Assembly (NCBI GenBank): GCA_021778035.1
Contig: JAJYCY010000005.1
Span: forward strand, 12,701 to 49,787
From: Pseudomonadota bacterium
Lineage (GTDB): Bacteria; Pseudomonadota; Gammaproteobacteria; Acidiferrobacterales; UBA6901
Direction: 5' to 3'
DNA length: 37,087 nucleotides
Below, piece after piece: positions 19,178 to 28,567 of the stretch (its first letter is position 1; each line of letters opens with the position of its first letter). Under the pieces are notes generated by a model. That model worked only from the letters and a program-made list of their open reading frames with translations. It was not told where the DNA came from and ran no database searches. The position numbers and the translations under genes are program-made.

Positions 19178-22100
19178 ATGAACAGAATTGATCCGGGCAC
19201 TCTCGGCTGGGTCAAGACCGAGATAGACGAGACCCTGAAGCAGGCTCGGCTGTCCCTGGAGTCTTTTGCCGAGAATACGTCTGATTCGACGAGTCTGCGT
19301 TTCTGCAACACCTATCTCCATCAGGTGCTCGGCACGCTGCAGATGGTGGAGCTCGATGGTGCTGCAATGCTGGCGCGCGAGAACGAAGCGCTGGCCCAGG
19401 CTATTCTCGATGGCCGGGTCGAAGCCACGACAGGAACCTTCGAGGTTCTTGTGCGTGGAATCCTGTCTCTGCCCGATTATCTGGCGAGAATCCAGCACGA
19501 CCAGCCGGATATACCGCTGCGCCTGCTGCCGGTAATCAACGAGCTGCGTACTGCCCGCAAGGAACCGCCGGTCGACGCGCTCGACCTGTTTTCACCCGAC
19601 ATGACAGTACGCCCCCCGGCGCTTTCGGGTGAAAGGGTGCGGGCGAATGAAGAGGAGTTCCGCGCCTACGCAAAGATACAACGCGCCACGTTCCAGTCAT
19701 CGATGCTGGGCTGGCTGCGGGGGGCGGATGCCAAGGAAAATCTGGCCCGGCTTTCAGATGTGTTGTCAGGTCTGCAGAAAAAGGCGCATCTGCCGTTCAT
19801 CGAGCAGCTGTTCTGGGTTGCCGGAGCGTTCTGCGAGGCACTCGGTACCGGAATTCTGGAAGCTACCAATGAGCGCAAGAAGCTGCTCGGTCGTGTTGAC
19901 CAGCAGTTGAAAAAATTCATCGATGGCACGGGCAGCACGCAGCGCGCGGCAACCGAGGCCATCGTCAAATCAATGCTGTATGAGCTGGGCAGCGCGGAAT
20001 CGGATGCCGGCCTGACGGGAGAGGTAAGACGTGCTTTTGATCTCGGTACGCTGCTCGGAACCACGGCGGCCGCGGTAGCACCATCTTCCGAAATCTACGA
20101 TCTTCCGACACCCGAGGCGCTCCAGGCTGTGTCCGAAGCGCTCGGAAAGGAGATCCGGTCGGCACAGGACATGCTTTCGGCATATTTCGAATCCTCCGCC
20201 GAGGAGCCAGTTTCGCTCGGCCAGCTGACAGAGCTGCTGCAGCGCATGTCCGGAACGCTGGGGATTCTCGGGGGCGGCGCGCTGCGGGTCCTGGTTGACG
20301 AGCTGGTCGAGGTGACGAAGGCGCTCGAGTCCGGCAGCATCAGACGCTCCGAGACTTTGGCAATGCCGATGGCCGGGGCGCTGCTGCTCATCGAGAGCAG
20401 TGCCCGTGATTTCAACCGGCTCGGACGCGGCTGGACGGATCAGGTCGAGGAGACCGTGAACCGCCTGCGTGCGCTGCGCACGCAGCAGGCAGAGCCGCCG
20501 GTTGAGGGGATCGAGATATCAGATGCGGGACTGACAGACACTGAATTCAAGCAGCTTCTGCATGTTGTTTCCGGCGAGATACGCGTCAACCTCGGCAAGG
20601 TCGAGGAGATGCTCGAAACGTTCGCAGCGACGCCGGAGCGACTGGCACTCTTGGAGCCGGTTCCCTCGCATCTCAGCCAGATCGAGGGAGCTCTGCAGAT
20701 TCTCGGCCAGGAACGGGTTGCGGAACTGACTGCGGCCACCGGCCGGTATGTGCAGGAGCTGCAGGCAGCCCCCGCGATCGAAAGCGGGATGCTGGATGCG
20801 GTGGCTGTGGCGATTGGCACGATCGGGGCATATGTGGAGGGGCTGGAGCGTGGTCGTCCGGGCCTGGAAGCGTTGCTCGACGTGGCTTGGCGTGACCTCG
20901 GCGCGGCGCGTTCGGGCAAGAAGCCACGCGATGGAGACGCCGGCGCATTGGTTGCCGATGTGCAGGGTGCGCTCGGCACCTGGTTCGCGAATCCTGCCGA
21001 TGCTGGTACGCGCGCGACTCTGCAGGATAACCTGCGCCGGATAACGCGCATCGCGGCACGCCAGTCCAACGACCGGATCGAACGTCTGTGCGGCGAGATG
21101 GACAGCCTGCTGGGGATTGTCGGGTCCGATCCAGCGCGGTTTTCGCCGGAAATCCGGCAGACAATCGAGCAGTCGGTAAAGATGCTCTCGAATATGGTCC
21201 GCGACCAGCTGCCAGCGGTGGATTCCGGGGCAGCGGCCGGGACACCGCCCCCGCCAGCCTCTGCGGCCCAACCCAAACCGCCCGCATCAGCGACCGCAGC
21301 AGCCAAACCGGCTGCACCGGCATCTGCCGTACCGGAAGATCTGGATGAAGAGATTATGCAGATCTTCGTTGAGGATGCGCGCGAAATCATCCAGGTCATC
21401 GACCGCACATTGCCAGCATGGCGCGCCAATCCGGAGGACCGGGAGGTTCTGCTGGAGCTCAGACGCGCTTTTCACACGCTCAAGGGCAGCGGCCGCATGG
21501 TAGGCGCATCCGTGATTGCGGAGCTTTCATGGGCAGTCGAGAACATGCTCAACCGGGTGCGTGAGGAGAAGATCCAGCACTCGGAACCGATGTTCAAACT
21601 GCTGCTGGAAGTCCACCACATACTTCCGGAAATGGTAAGCCAGCTGGAAGGCGGGTCTGCCCCGCAGGCTGATATCGACGATTTGCGTAATCGTGCCGAT
21701 GCGCTTGCGCGCAACAACGTGCCCGTTGCCGCAGCGCCGGCGGAAGTGCCGGATGCCGGAGCCGAGGTGGTCGACACGCTGCTGGTGGCGGACTCTGCGT
21801 CAGCTCAGCTGGCGCCCGCTGTTTCTGCTGGTTCGCCCCAGACACCGGATCCGGTGCTTGTCCAGATTTTCACAACCGAGACGCGTGGGCACCTGGCTAT
21901 CATCGCCGGCGCCATCGCGGACGCGGAACGGTCCGTATCGCTCATGGTGTCGGAACCGCTGCTGCGGGCAGCGCACACGCTTGCTGGCAGCGCGCGCGCC
22001 GTAGGATTGCGGCACATGTCCGACTGCTGTGCGGAACTTGAAAAGCTGCTGAAGGCGATGGAGAACCACCAGCATCCGCTTGGTCCAGGGCCAGTCCGGG

Positions 22101-24877
22101 TTCTAAAGGAACTGGTGGACGCGGTGTCGAGTCTGATCGAGGCTTTCAGCCGCGGCATGGTCAAGGACGCTTCTGACAGTCGGTTTGTCGAACTGGCCCA
22201 TGCCATTTCCGCAGAGAGCCAGCGGGTTGCGTCCCACGATGCCGTGGGACACGAAAGTCCTGCAGCTGTCCATCACGCGCCGGAGGCTGTGAAAGCCGTC
22301 GTGCCGCCTGTGGCACCTGCCCCGGCAGTGATTCACGAGCAGATGGATCCGGAGCTGCTGGAGATCTTCCTCGAAGAGGCGGTCGACATCCTTGCTGCAA
22401 TCGACGATGCCCTGACACGCTGGCGGCGTGACCAGAGCGACCTCGGTGCCGTGCAGGACCTGAAGCGTTCACTGCATACTCTCAAAGGCGGAGCCCGTAT
22501 GGCTGGCGCCATGACCATGGGCACCCTCAGCCACAATACTGAAAGTCTGCTGAAGGAAGTGGAAGACAAGCATGTCGATGCCAGCGCCGGACTCTTCGAT
22601 CTTCTCGATGAAGTCCACGACGCGCTGGTCATGATGGTCGACCAGCTCCAGAACCAGCAGCCGGTAACCTCCGTCAGCCAGCTCGTCGCAAAAGTCGTGG
22701 CAATGATCAGTGGTGACACCGCAGCAGTGCCTTCTGCTGAGGATGTGACAGCGGGTCCGTCTCCGGCTGATGCCGAACCGGAGCAGATGCCGGTGGCGTC
22801 AGTCGCGGCCACTGCCGAGCCTCTGAGTGCCAAGCCCCTGAGTGTCGCGCCTCTGAGTGTCGCGCCGCTGGTCGAGAGGATGGTGCCGGAAGCCATCCCG
22901 GAACCCGAACCGGAATACCTGATCGAGGACGAACCGGCGCTTGTCGGAGAGCCGGAGCTTGTCGCGGAGACTGCAGATGCAGAGCCGCATGTCGAACGGC
23001 GCAGCGGGCAGGCTGAATGGATGGACGCAGGCAGCGACAGCGCAGACCGTCGCGGTCAGATCCGAGTGCGCACCGCACTGCTCAGCAGGCTTGTGAACTT
23101 TGCCGGTGAAGTGAGCATTGCGCGCTCGCGCATGCAGCAGCAGATTCACGGATTCCGCGAGAATCTCGCTGAACTGAACCGCAACGTGATCCGGTTCCGG
23201 GACCAGATCCGCGAGCTAGAAATACATTCCGAATCGCAGATTCTTTATCGCGCGGAACAGAATCTTTCCAGCGCCCAGTCGGACTTCGATCCTCTCGAGT
23301 TCGACCGCTTTTCGCGCCTGCAGCACCTGTCGCGCGGACTGGCGGAGAGTCTGCACGATCTGTATACAATCGAGTCCAGTATGGATACGTTTGTCGGTGA
23401 AGCTGAAACTGTGCTTCAGCAGCAGGCGCGGGTAAACACCGAGCTCCAGGAAGGGCTGATGCGCACGCGCATGATCAGTTTCTCGACGCAGGCTGCTCGC
23501 CTGCGGCATATCGTCCGGCAGACAGCACGCGAGCTCGGCAAGCGCGTTGAGCTGCAGCTGAGCGGTGCCGAGGTCGAGGTGGACCGTACGGTGCTGGATC
23601 GCATGATCGGGCCGTTCGAGCACATGATCCGCAACGCGATTGATCATGGCATGGAGGATGAAGCGACCCGCAAGCGTGCCGGCAAGCCGGCAACCGGCAA
23701 GATCAGCATCGATACACGTCATGAAGGCAGCGAAATTGCCATAAGGTTTGCGGATGACGGCGCGGGTCTGAATATCGCGGCAATCCGGGCCAAGGCCGTG
23801 GAGCGGGGTCTTATGGCGGCTGATGCCGTCCTGTCTGATGAAGAGGTGATGCAGTTCATTCTGGTTTCCGGTTTCTCGACCGCCCGCAAGATAACGCACC
23901 TTTCCGGTCGTGGAGTCGGCATGGATGTGGTGCATAACGAGATCAAGCAGCTTGGCGGCAGCATAACTGTCGACACCAGGCAGGGCCAGGGAACGACCTT
24001 CATCATCCGTCTTCCGCTTACGCTCTCCATCGCCCAGGCGCTGATGGTGTATGTCGGCGAGCACATGTTTGCCTTGCCGCTGGCATCGGTGATGAATATC
24101 CTCGAGGTCCCGGTCGAAGAGGTCAGCAGGATGTTGCAGGAGGCGAAGCCGTTGTTGCATCACGAGGACCAGGCGTACCCGTTCATGCACTTGGGTGCGC
24201 GGCTCGGAATACCCGTGTCACCGCGCACCGGCAAGAAGGTGCCGGTGCTGCTGACACGAAGCGGAACTCGCCAGATGGCCATCGAGGTGGATGCCCTCGG
24301 CGGTACACAGGAGGTGGTCATCAAGTCGGTGGGCTCCCAGCTGAGCCGTATCTCGGGCCTGTCCGGCGCTACCATTCTTGGTGACGGCCGGGTAGTGCTG
24401 ATCCTGGACGTGTCGGGGTTGTGGATGGCTGAGGAGCGTCTGCATGTTGTGACCCGTACCGTGCCGCCGGTTCCGGAACCTGTGGCCAGGGTGCCGATTA
24501 TCATGGTGGTCGATGATTCGATTACGGTGAGAAAGGTGACCGCCCGTTATCTCCAGAAACACGATATGGAGGTGACTGCGGCGAAGGACGGCATCGAGGC
24601 GCTCGAGAAGCTGCGTGAGCAGATACCGGACCTCATGCTGGTCGACATAGAGATGCCGCGCATGGACGGTTACGAACTCACGTCGAACGTACGTTCGGAT
24701 CCGGCCATCAGGCACATCCCCATCATCATGATCACCTCCAGGGCCGGATCCAAGCACCGCGACCGGGCCCTTCAGCTTGGCGTCAACCTGTATATGACCA
24801 AGCCGTACCAGGAAGACGAGTTGCTGACAAACATCCGTCTGTTACTGCAGAAGTCGCGATCCAATGACGCGGCCTGA
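19178..24877 (+). CDS. chpA: Hybrid chemosensory histidine kinase ChpA/PilL (multi-Hpt CheA with CheW and REC domains)
   Basis: 1899 aa; canonical Hpt boxes RAFHTLKGSGRMVGA, RAAHTLAGSARAVG, RSLHTLKGGARMAGA; kinase N/G boxes HMIRNAIDHGMEDEATRKRAGK, DDGAGLNI, GFSTARKITHLSGRGVGMDVV; C-terminal REC IIMVVDDSITVRK...LVDIEMPRMDGYEL. Confidence 0.96.
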   Translation: MNRIDPGTLGWVKTEIDETLKQARLSLESFAENTSDSTSLRFCNTYLHQVLGTLQMVELDGAAMLARENEALAQAILDGRVEATTGTFEVLVRGILSLPDYLARIQHDQPDIPLRLLPVINELRTARKEPPVDALDLFSPDMTVRPPALSGERVRANEEEFRAYAKIQRATFQSSMLGWLRGADAKENLARLSDVLSGLQKKAHLPFIEQLFWVAGAFCEALGTGILEATNERKKLLGRVDQQLKKFIDGTGSTQRAATEAIVKSMLYELGSAESDAGLTGEVRRAFDLGTLLGTTAAAVAPSSEIYDLPTPEALQAVSEALGKEIRSAQDMLSAYFESSAEEPVSLGQLTELLQRMSGTLGILGGGALRVLVDELVEVTKALESGSIRRSETLAMPMAGALLLIESSARDFNRLGRGWTDQVEETVNRLRALRTQQAEPPVEGIEISDAGLTDTEFKQLLHVVSGEIRVNLGKVEEMLETFAATPERLALLEPVPSHLSQIEGALQILGQERVAELTAATGRYVQELQAAPAIESGMLDAVAVAIGTIGAYVEGLERGRPGLEALLDVAWRDLGAARSGKKPRDGDAGALVADVQGALGTWFANPADAGTRATLQDNLRRITRIAARQSNDRIERLCGEMDSLLGIVGSDPARFSPEIRQTIEQSVKMLSNMVRDQLPAVDSGAAAGTPPPPASAAQPKPPASATAAAKPAAPASAVPEDLDEEIMQIFVEDAREIIQVIDRTLPAWRANPEDREVLLELRRAFHTLKGSGRMVGASVIAELSWAVENMLNRVREEKIQHSEPMFKLLLEVHHILPEMVSQLEGGSAPQADIDDLRNRADALARNNVPVAAAPAEVPDAGAEVVDTLLVADSASAQLAPAVSAGSPQTPDPVLVQIFTTETRGHLAIIAGAIADAERSVSLMVSEPLLRAAHTLAGSARAVGLRHMSDCCAELEKLLKAMENHQHPLGPGPVRVLKELVDAVSSLIEAFSRGMVKDASDSRFVELAHAISAESQRVASHDAVGHESPAAVHHAPEAVKAVVPPVAPAPAVIHEQMDPELLEIFLEEAVDILAAIDDALTRWRRDQSDLGAVQDLKRSLHTLKGGARMAGAMTMGTLSHNTESLLKEVEDKHVDASAGLFDLLDEVHDALVMMVDQLQNQQPVTSVSQLVAKVVAMISGDTAAVPSAEDVTAGPSPADAEPEQMPVASVAATAEPLSAKPLSVAPLSVAPLVERMVPEAIPEPEPEYLIEDEPALVGEPELVAETADAEPHVERRSGQAEWMDAGSDSADRRGQIRVRTALLSRLVNFAGEVSIARSRMQQQIHGFRENLAELNRNVIRFRDQIRELEIHSESQILYRAEQNLSSAQSDFDPLEFDRFSRLQHLSRGLAESLHDLYTIESSMDTFVGEAETVLQQQARVNTELQEGLMRTRMISFSTQAARLRHIVRQTARELGKRVELQLSGAEVEVDRTVLDRMIGPFEHMIRNAIDHGMEDEATRKRAGKPATGKISIDTRHEGSEIAIRFADDGAGLNIAAIRAKAVERGLMAADAVLSDEEVMQFILVSGFSTARKITHLSGRGVGMDVVHNEIKQLGGSITVDTRQGQGTTFIIRLPLTLSIAQALMVYVGEHMFALPLASVMNILEVPVEEVSRMLQEAKPLLHHEDQAYPFMHLGARLGIPVSPRTGKKVPVLLTRSGTRQMAIEVDALGGTQEVVIKSVGSQLSRISGLSGATILGDGRVVLILDVSGLWMAEERLHVVTRTVPPVPEPVARVPIIMVVDDSITVRKVTARYLQKHDMEVTAAKDGIEALEKLREQIPDLMLVDIEMPRMDGYELTSNVRSDPAIRHIPIIMITSRAGSKHRDRALQLGVNLYMTKPYQEDELLTNIRLLLQKSRSNDAA
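22820..22864 (+). repeat. Three tandem 15-bp units in the linker of chpA
   Basis: CCTCTGAGTGCCAAG / CCCCTGAGTGTCGCG / CCTCTGAGTGTCGCG encoding PLSAK-PLSVA-PLSVA. Confidence 0.85.
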
Positions 24878-24944
24878 CCCAATCTGCCGGCGGAAACGGA
24901 AGCCTGTGCCGGAATCACGCGCAACCGATGCGGGAGGACGCTGA

Positions 24945-25388
24945 GTGGCTGACACAGGCGGGTATCTGCGCATCATTCTCGACGGAACTGCATTCCTGCT
25001 GCCCGGTAACGCAGCGGCAGCAGTCGAGCGGCGCGAGAATCTTCGTGTCGAAGGGGGTGGTGACCGGGTTGGCGCATGGCGTGTCTCCGGCCGGGATCGC
25101 TGGCCGGCGCTGCTTCTCGACCGCGGGCTGAAGCTGCTGCGGGCAGGTAGCTGGCAGCAGGCGGTGTTCGTGCGGTCGGATCCGCAGCCCGTCGGTCTCC
25201 TGGCAGCAAGCGTGGAGCCTTTGACAGAGCTGGATGTGACCGTCGAGCGCTTTACTTCGCCAGGAGCCGCACCGACAGCCCGGGGGCCGCTGTTTTCCGG
25301 GGCATGGGTACGCGGCACTGATATCGTGCTTCAGTTCGATCCAGACGCGCTCGCCGCGTACCTTAGTCAGTTGCGGACAAACCAGTGA
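24945..25388 (+). CDS. Divergent CheW-like / hypothetical protein of the chp cluster
   Basis: 147 aa, GTG start; position between chpA and a CheW gene; weak CheW-like character; overlaps next gene by GTGA. Confidence 0.6.
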   Translation: MADTGGYLRIILDGTAFLLPGNAAAAVERRENLRVEGGGDRVGAWRVSGRDRWPALLLDRGLKLLRAGSWQQAVFVRSDPQPVGLLAASVEPLTELDVTVERFTSPGAAPTARGPLFSGAWVRGTDIVLQFDPDALAAYLSQLRTNQ

Positions 25389-25873
25389 AAAGTGCACGGA
25401 GTACTGAATCGTTACACGCGCTTGAAGTGCCGACGCGCGTCGTGTCGCTGCTGGTGCCCAGTACCTGCGTTGCCGAGGTGGTACCGCGGTCCACGTATGT
25501 GCCTGTCCCGCTCAGCCCCGACTGGGTCCTCGGGGTCATGTCGTGGCGTTCCAGGCCGGTTCCGGTCATCTCCCTGGAACCCCTGATTGATCCGGGCAGC
25601 GTGCAGTCCGGTATTCAGAACTCCGATGGGACCGGGGCGCAGCGCCGTGGCAGCAAGATCGTCATATTCTATCCGCTGCCTGGACGGAACCCATGGGAGT
25701 TTTTCGGCATCGTCACCAGCGCCGAGCCCCAGTCCCGTGTCATCGACAGTGGCGAGGGTTCGGTAGTGGCGGCAGTTCCCGGGAGCAAGATCATCGCAAT
25801 GACAATCCAGGTAGGTGATGCCGCATTAGCCATCCCGGATCTGGACGCGCTGGCGGCGCTGCTGTACCCCTGA
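25385..25873 (+). CDS. CheW-domain protein (ChpC-like)
   Basis: 162 aa; VSLLVPSTCVAEVVPRSTYVPVPLSPDWVLGVMSWRSRPVPVISLE matches CheW-like pattern; GTG start coupled to upstream gene. Confidence 0.8.
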   Translation: MKSARSTESLHALEVPTRVVSLLVPSTCVAEVVPRSTYVPVPLSPDWVLGVMSWRSRPVPVISLEPLIDPGSVQSGIQNSDGTGAQRRGSKIVIFYPLPGRNPWEFFGIVTSAEPQSRVIDSGEGSVVAAVPGSKIIAMTIQVGDAALAIPDLDALAALLYP

Positions 25874-25940
25874 ATCCGGATCGGCCCATGCGGGACAAAA
25901 ACGCCAGGCATTTCCGGCGGCGGCGATTGCGGTGCGGATC

Positions 25941-27290
25941 TCAGGCCTCTGATGCCAGGTCGATTCCCTCCGCGGCAATGGCGGCGAGCCGGTCGATTTC
26001 ATCGGGCTGGATGACATACGGGGGCATCAGATAGATCACGTCGCCCAGGGGGCGGAGGATGGCTCCGTGCTCCAGCGCGTAGCGATATACCGTTCTTCCG
26101 CGTCGCTCCATCCAGTTGTAGGGTTTCCGGCCTCTTCCATCCTTTGCCATTTCAATGGCCACGATCATCCCGGTCTGTCGGACTTCACCGACGTGTGGAT
26201 GGCCAGTAAGCGGCGCGACAGCCTGCGCCATGTGCCGGGCGAGAGACCGGTTATGGTTGAGCACGTCGTCGTCCCGGAAAATATCCAGTGTGGCCAGAGC
26301 TGCCGCGCAGGCGAGTGCGTTACCGGTATAGCTGTGGGAGTGCAGGAATGCCCGCTGTTCAGCATAACCGGCGTAGAACGCGCTGTAGATCTCGTCGGTC
26401 GTGAGGCACACCGATAGGGGCAGGTATCCGCCCGTAAGACCTTTGCCCGCGCAGAGGATGTCCGGACGAATGCCGGCCTGCTCGCAGGCAAACATGGTAC
26501 CGGTGCGACCGAAGCCGACCGCGATCTCGTCAGCAATGAGAAGCACTTCGTGCTCGTCGCATGCCTTGCGGAGCAGCTGCAGGTAGACCGGATCATACAT
26601 GCGCATGCCGCCGGCGCACTGCACAAGCGGCTCGACGATTACGGCGCACACCTCGTCCGCGTGCTGTTCCAGGGCGCGGTGCATATGCTGGAACATGCGT
26701 CGCGAATAGTCCGGGCAGGATTCGCCCGGCTCGCGAAAATAGCAGTCCGGTGACGGCACGGTGATATGGCTTGGCATCAGCGGTTCGTAGGTCCTGCGGT
26801 ACAGGTCCACGTCACTCACCGACAAGGCACCCAGAGTTTCGCCGTGGTAGCCATTCCCCAGCCCGATGAACCGGGTGCGTTCTGGCCGGCCACGGTTGCG
26901 CCAGTAGTGCAGGCTCATCTTGATGGCGATTTCCACCGCTGCCGAGCCGCTGTCCGCATAGAAGCAGTGACCCAGTCCCGCGGGTGCAGTGGCAACGAGG
27001 CGTTCCGACAGTTCTATGATCGGCTCATGGGTAAATCCGGCAAGTATCACGTGTTCCAGGGAGGATAGCTGCGAGGCTACCGCGGTATTGATGCGTGCAT
27101 TGCAATGGCCAAACAGATTGACCCACCAGGAGCTGATGGCATCGATGTAACGGTGTCCATCGAAATCCTCGACCCACACACCGCTGCCCGACCTGATGGG
27201 AATGGGTGGCAGGTCCTCGTGATCCTTCATCTGGGTGCAGGGGTGCCAGAGCACCCGCAGATCCCGTCTGACCAGGGAGGAGTTGCGCAT
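25941..27290 (-). CDS. bioA: Adenosylmethionine-8-amino-7-oxononanoate aminotransferase
   Basis: LWHPCTQMKDHEDLPPIPI, GHRYIDAISSWWVNLFGH, LLIADEIAVGFGRTGTMFACEQAGI, LCAGKGLTGGYLPLS; start refined to MRNSSLVRRD (MDDRLYA at 27338 is an alternative). Confidence 0.96.
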   Translation of the reverse strand: MRNSSLVRRDLRVLWHPCTQMKDHEDLPPIPIRSGSGVWVEDFDGHRYIDAISSWWVNLFGHCNARINTAVASQLSSLEHVILAGFTHEPIIELSERLVATAPAGLGHCFYADSGSAAVEIAIKMSLHYWRNRGRPERTRFIGLGNGYHGETLGALSVSDVDLYRRTYEPLMPSHITVPSPDCYFREPGESCPDYSRRMFQHMHRALEQHADEVCAVIVEPLVQCAGGMRMYDPVYLQLLRKACDEHEVLLIADEIAVGFGRTGTMFACEQAGIRPDILCAGKGLTGGYLPLSVCLTTDEIYSAFYAGYAEQRAFLHSHSYTGNALACAAALATLDIFRDDDVLNHNRSLARHMAQAVAPLTGHPHVGEVRQTGMIVAIEMAKDGRGRKPYNWMERRGRTVYRYALEHGAILRPLGDVIYLMPPYVIQPDEIDRLAAIAAEGIDLASEA

Positions 27291-27571
27291 CAGCACAAGA
27301 TACAAGATACGCCGGAGTGCGTACAAGCGATCATCCATGGTCCGCTGGCCGGAAAATTCCAGGTCCGGGCAGAATCGTATGCTGCGGGGAATGCGGTACT
27401 TACACAAAGAGGGCGGCAGCCTGTTTTGAGCGCAATCCCTGCGGGGTCTGGCGGGGCAGGGTTTTATGACCCGTGTCCGGACCGGATGCGGGTTGCGTTT
27501 GGGTGGCGTGTCTGCTGTGATGGCAGAGTTACCCGCACAGCGCGGGAGGCAATCGAAAGGAGGTTTCTGGC

Positions 27572-28132
27572 ATGGTGCGAACTGAGACGCCGGTGTGTGA
27601 TTTCGGCCGGCCGGCACCGGATTTTTCACTGCCTGGTGTCGATGGCAAGATCTGGACCGCCGCCGCGAGCCGTGGCACCAACGGTCTGCTGGTGATGTTC
27701 ATCTGCAACCACTGTCCCTATGTCAAGGCGGTACGCGACCGGATCGTCCGTGATGCAAGGGAGCTCCAGGGGTATGGGATCAACAGCATTGCCATCATGT
27801 CCAATGATCCGACCGACTATCCCGAGGATTCCTTTGAAAACATGCAGCGCATTGCGCGGGAATTCAATTTTCCGTTTCCCTATGTCTACGACAGGACACA
27901 GGAAGTGGCCAGGGCATTCGGAGCAGTCTGTACGCCGGATTTTTTCGGGTACAACAGGGATCTCGGGCTGCAGTATCGCGGGCGTCTGGACGAGTCCCGC
28001 AAGGATGCCGTGCCGGGGGCGCGTCGCGAGCTGTTCGAGGCAATGAAACTGGTTGCAGAGACTGGCAGAGGACCCGTAGATCAGACCCCAAGCATCGGCT
28101 GTTCGATCAAATGGATGAAGGAGCCGGAGTAA
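27572..28132 (+). CDS. Thioredoxin-like / AhpC-TSA family protein
   Basis: 186 aa; APDFSLPGVDGKIW, MFICNHCPYVKAVRDRI, FGAVCTPDFFGYNRD. Confidence 0.92.
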   Translation: MVRTETPVCDFGRPAPDFSLPGVDGKIWTAAASRGTNGLLVMFICNHCPYVKAVRDRIVRDARELQGYGINSIAIMSNDPTDYPEDSFENMQRIAREFNFPFPYVYDRTQEVARAFGAVCTPDFFGYNRDLGLQYRGRLDESRKDAVPGARRELFEAMKLVAETGRGPVDQTPSIGCSIKWMKEPE

Positions 28133-28141
28133 CCCGGCGGC

Positions 28142-28564
28142 ATGACTGAGGAATCATTCTACCGGTTGACGGAAATTTCCCGTAACCCGCGCCGCCTGCC
28201 GGGGGAGAGCTACAATCTGATCCGTCGAGTCTTCCGGCGCGCCGGAGGCATTGTCCTGTTTGTGCCGATCCGCACCATGCAGTATCTGGGCGTTGTGAGC
28301 GAGGAGGAAATATTTTTCGTCGACGGAGCTGGTAACCGCTCGCTAATCGAAGTGGCCTGGCAGAATTTCCGTCCGCAGGCGCGTAGTTCCGTGACAGACC
28401 CGGTAGACTACGAGGTGGTCTATTATGCGTCCTCCGGGACCCGGACGATGCAGTGGCTGCAGGGGGAGTTCCACCGGGCGCTCTCCGATGTGGAACGCGG
28501 AAATCCCGCCATCCCGTTGTCCGCTGCCAGCGCGCGCGTCGTCACGCTGCCACGCAAGTCCTGA
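28142..28564 (+). CDS. Conserved hypothetical protein
   Basis: 140-aa ORF tightly packed between two confident genes; no recognizable motif. Confidence 0.7.
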   Translation: MTEESFYRLTEISRNPRRLPGESYNLIRRVFRRAGGIVLFVPIRTMQYLGVVSEEEIFFVDGAGNRSLIEVAWQNFRPQARSSVTDPVDYEVVYYASSGTRTMQWLQGEFHRALSDVERGNPAIPLSAASARVVTLPRKS

Positions 28565-28567
28565 AGC

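Noticed and set aside
20440-21429. 329-aa minus-strand ORF opposite chpA
   Set aside because: Shadow ORF, Ser/Arg/Ala-rich low-information translation, sense frame clearly coding.
23216-24190. 324-aa minus-strand ORF opposite chpA
   Set aside because: Antisense shadow of a strongly supported kinase domain; composition typical of GC-rich antisense frames; no recognisable motif.
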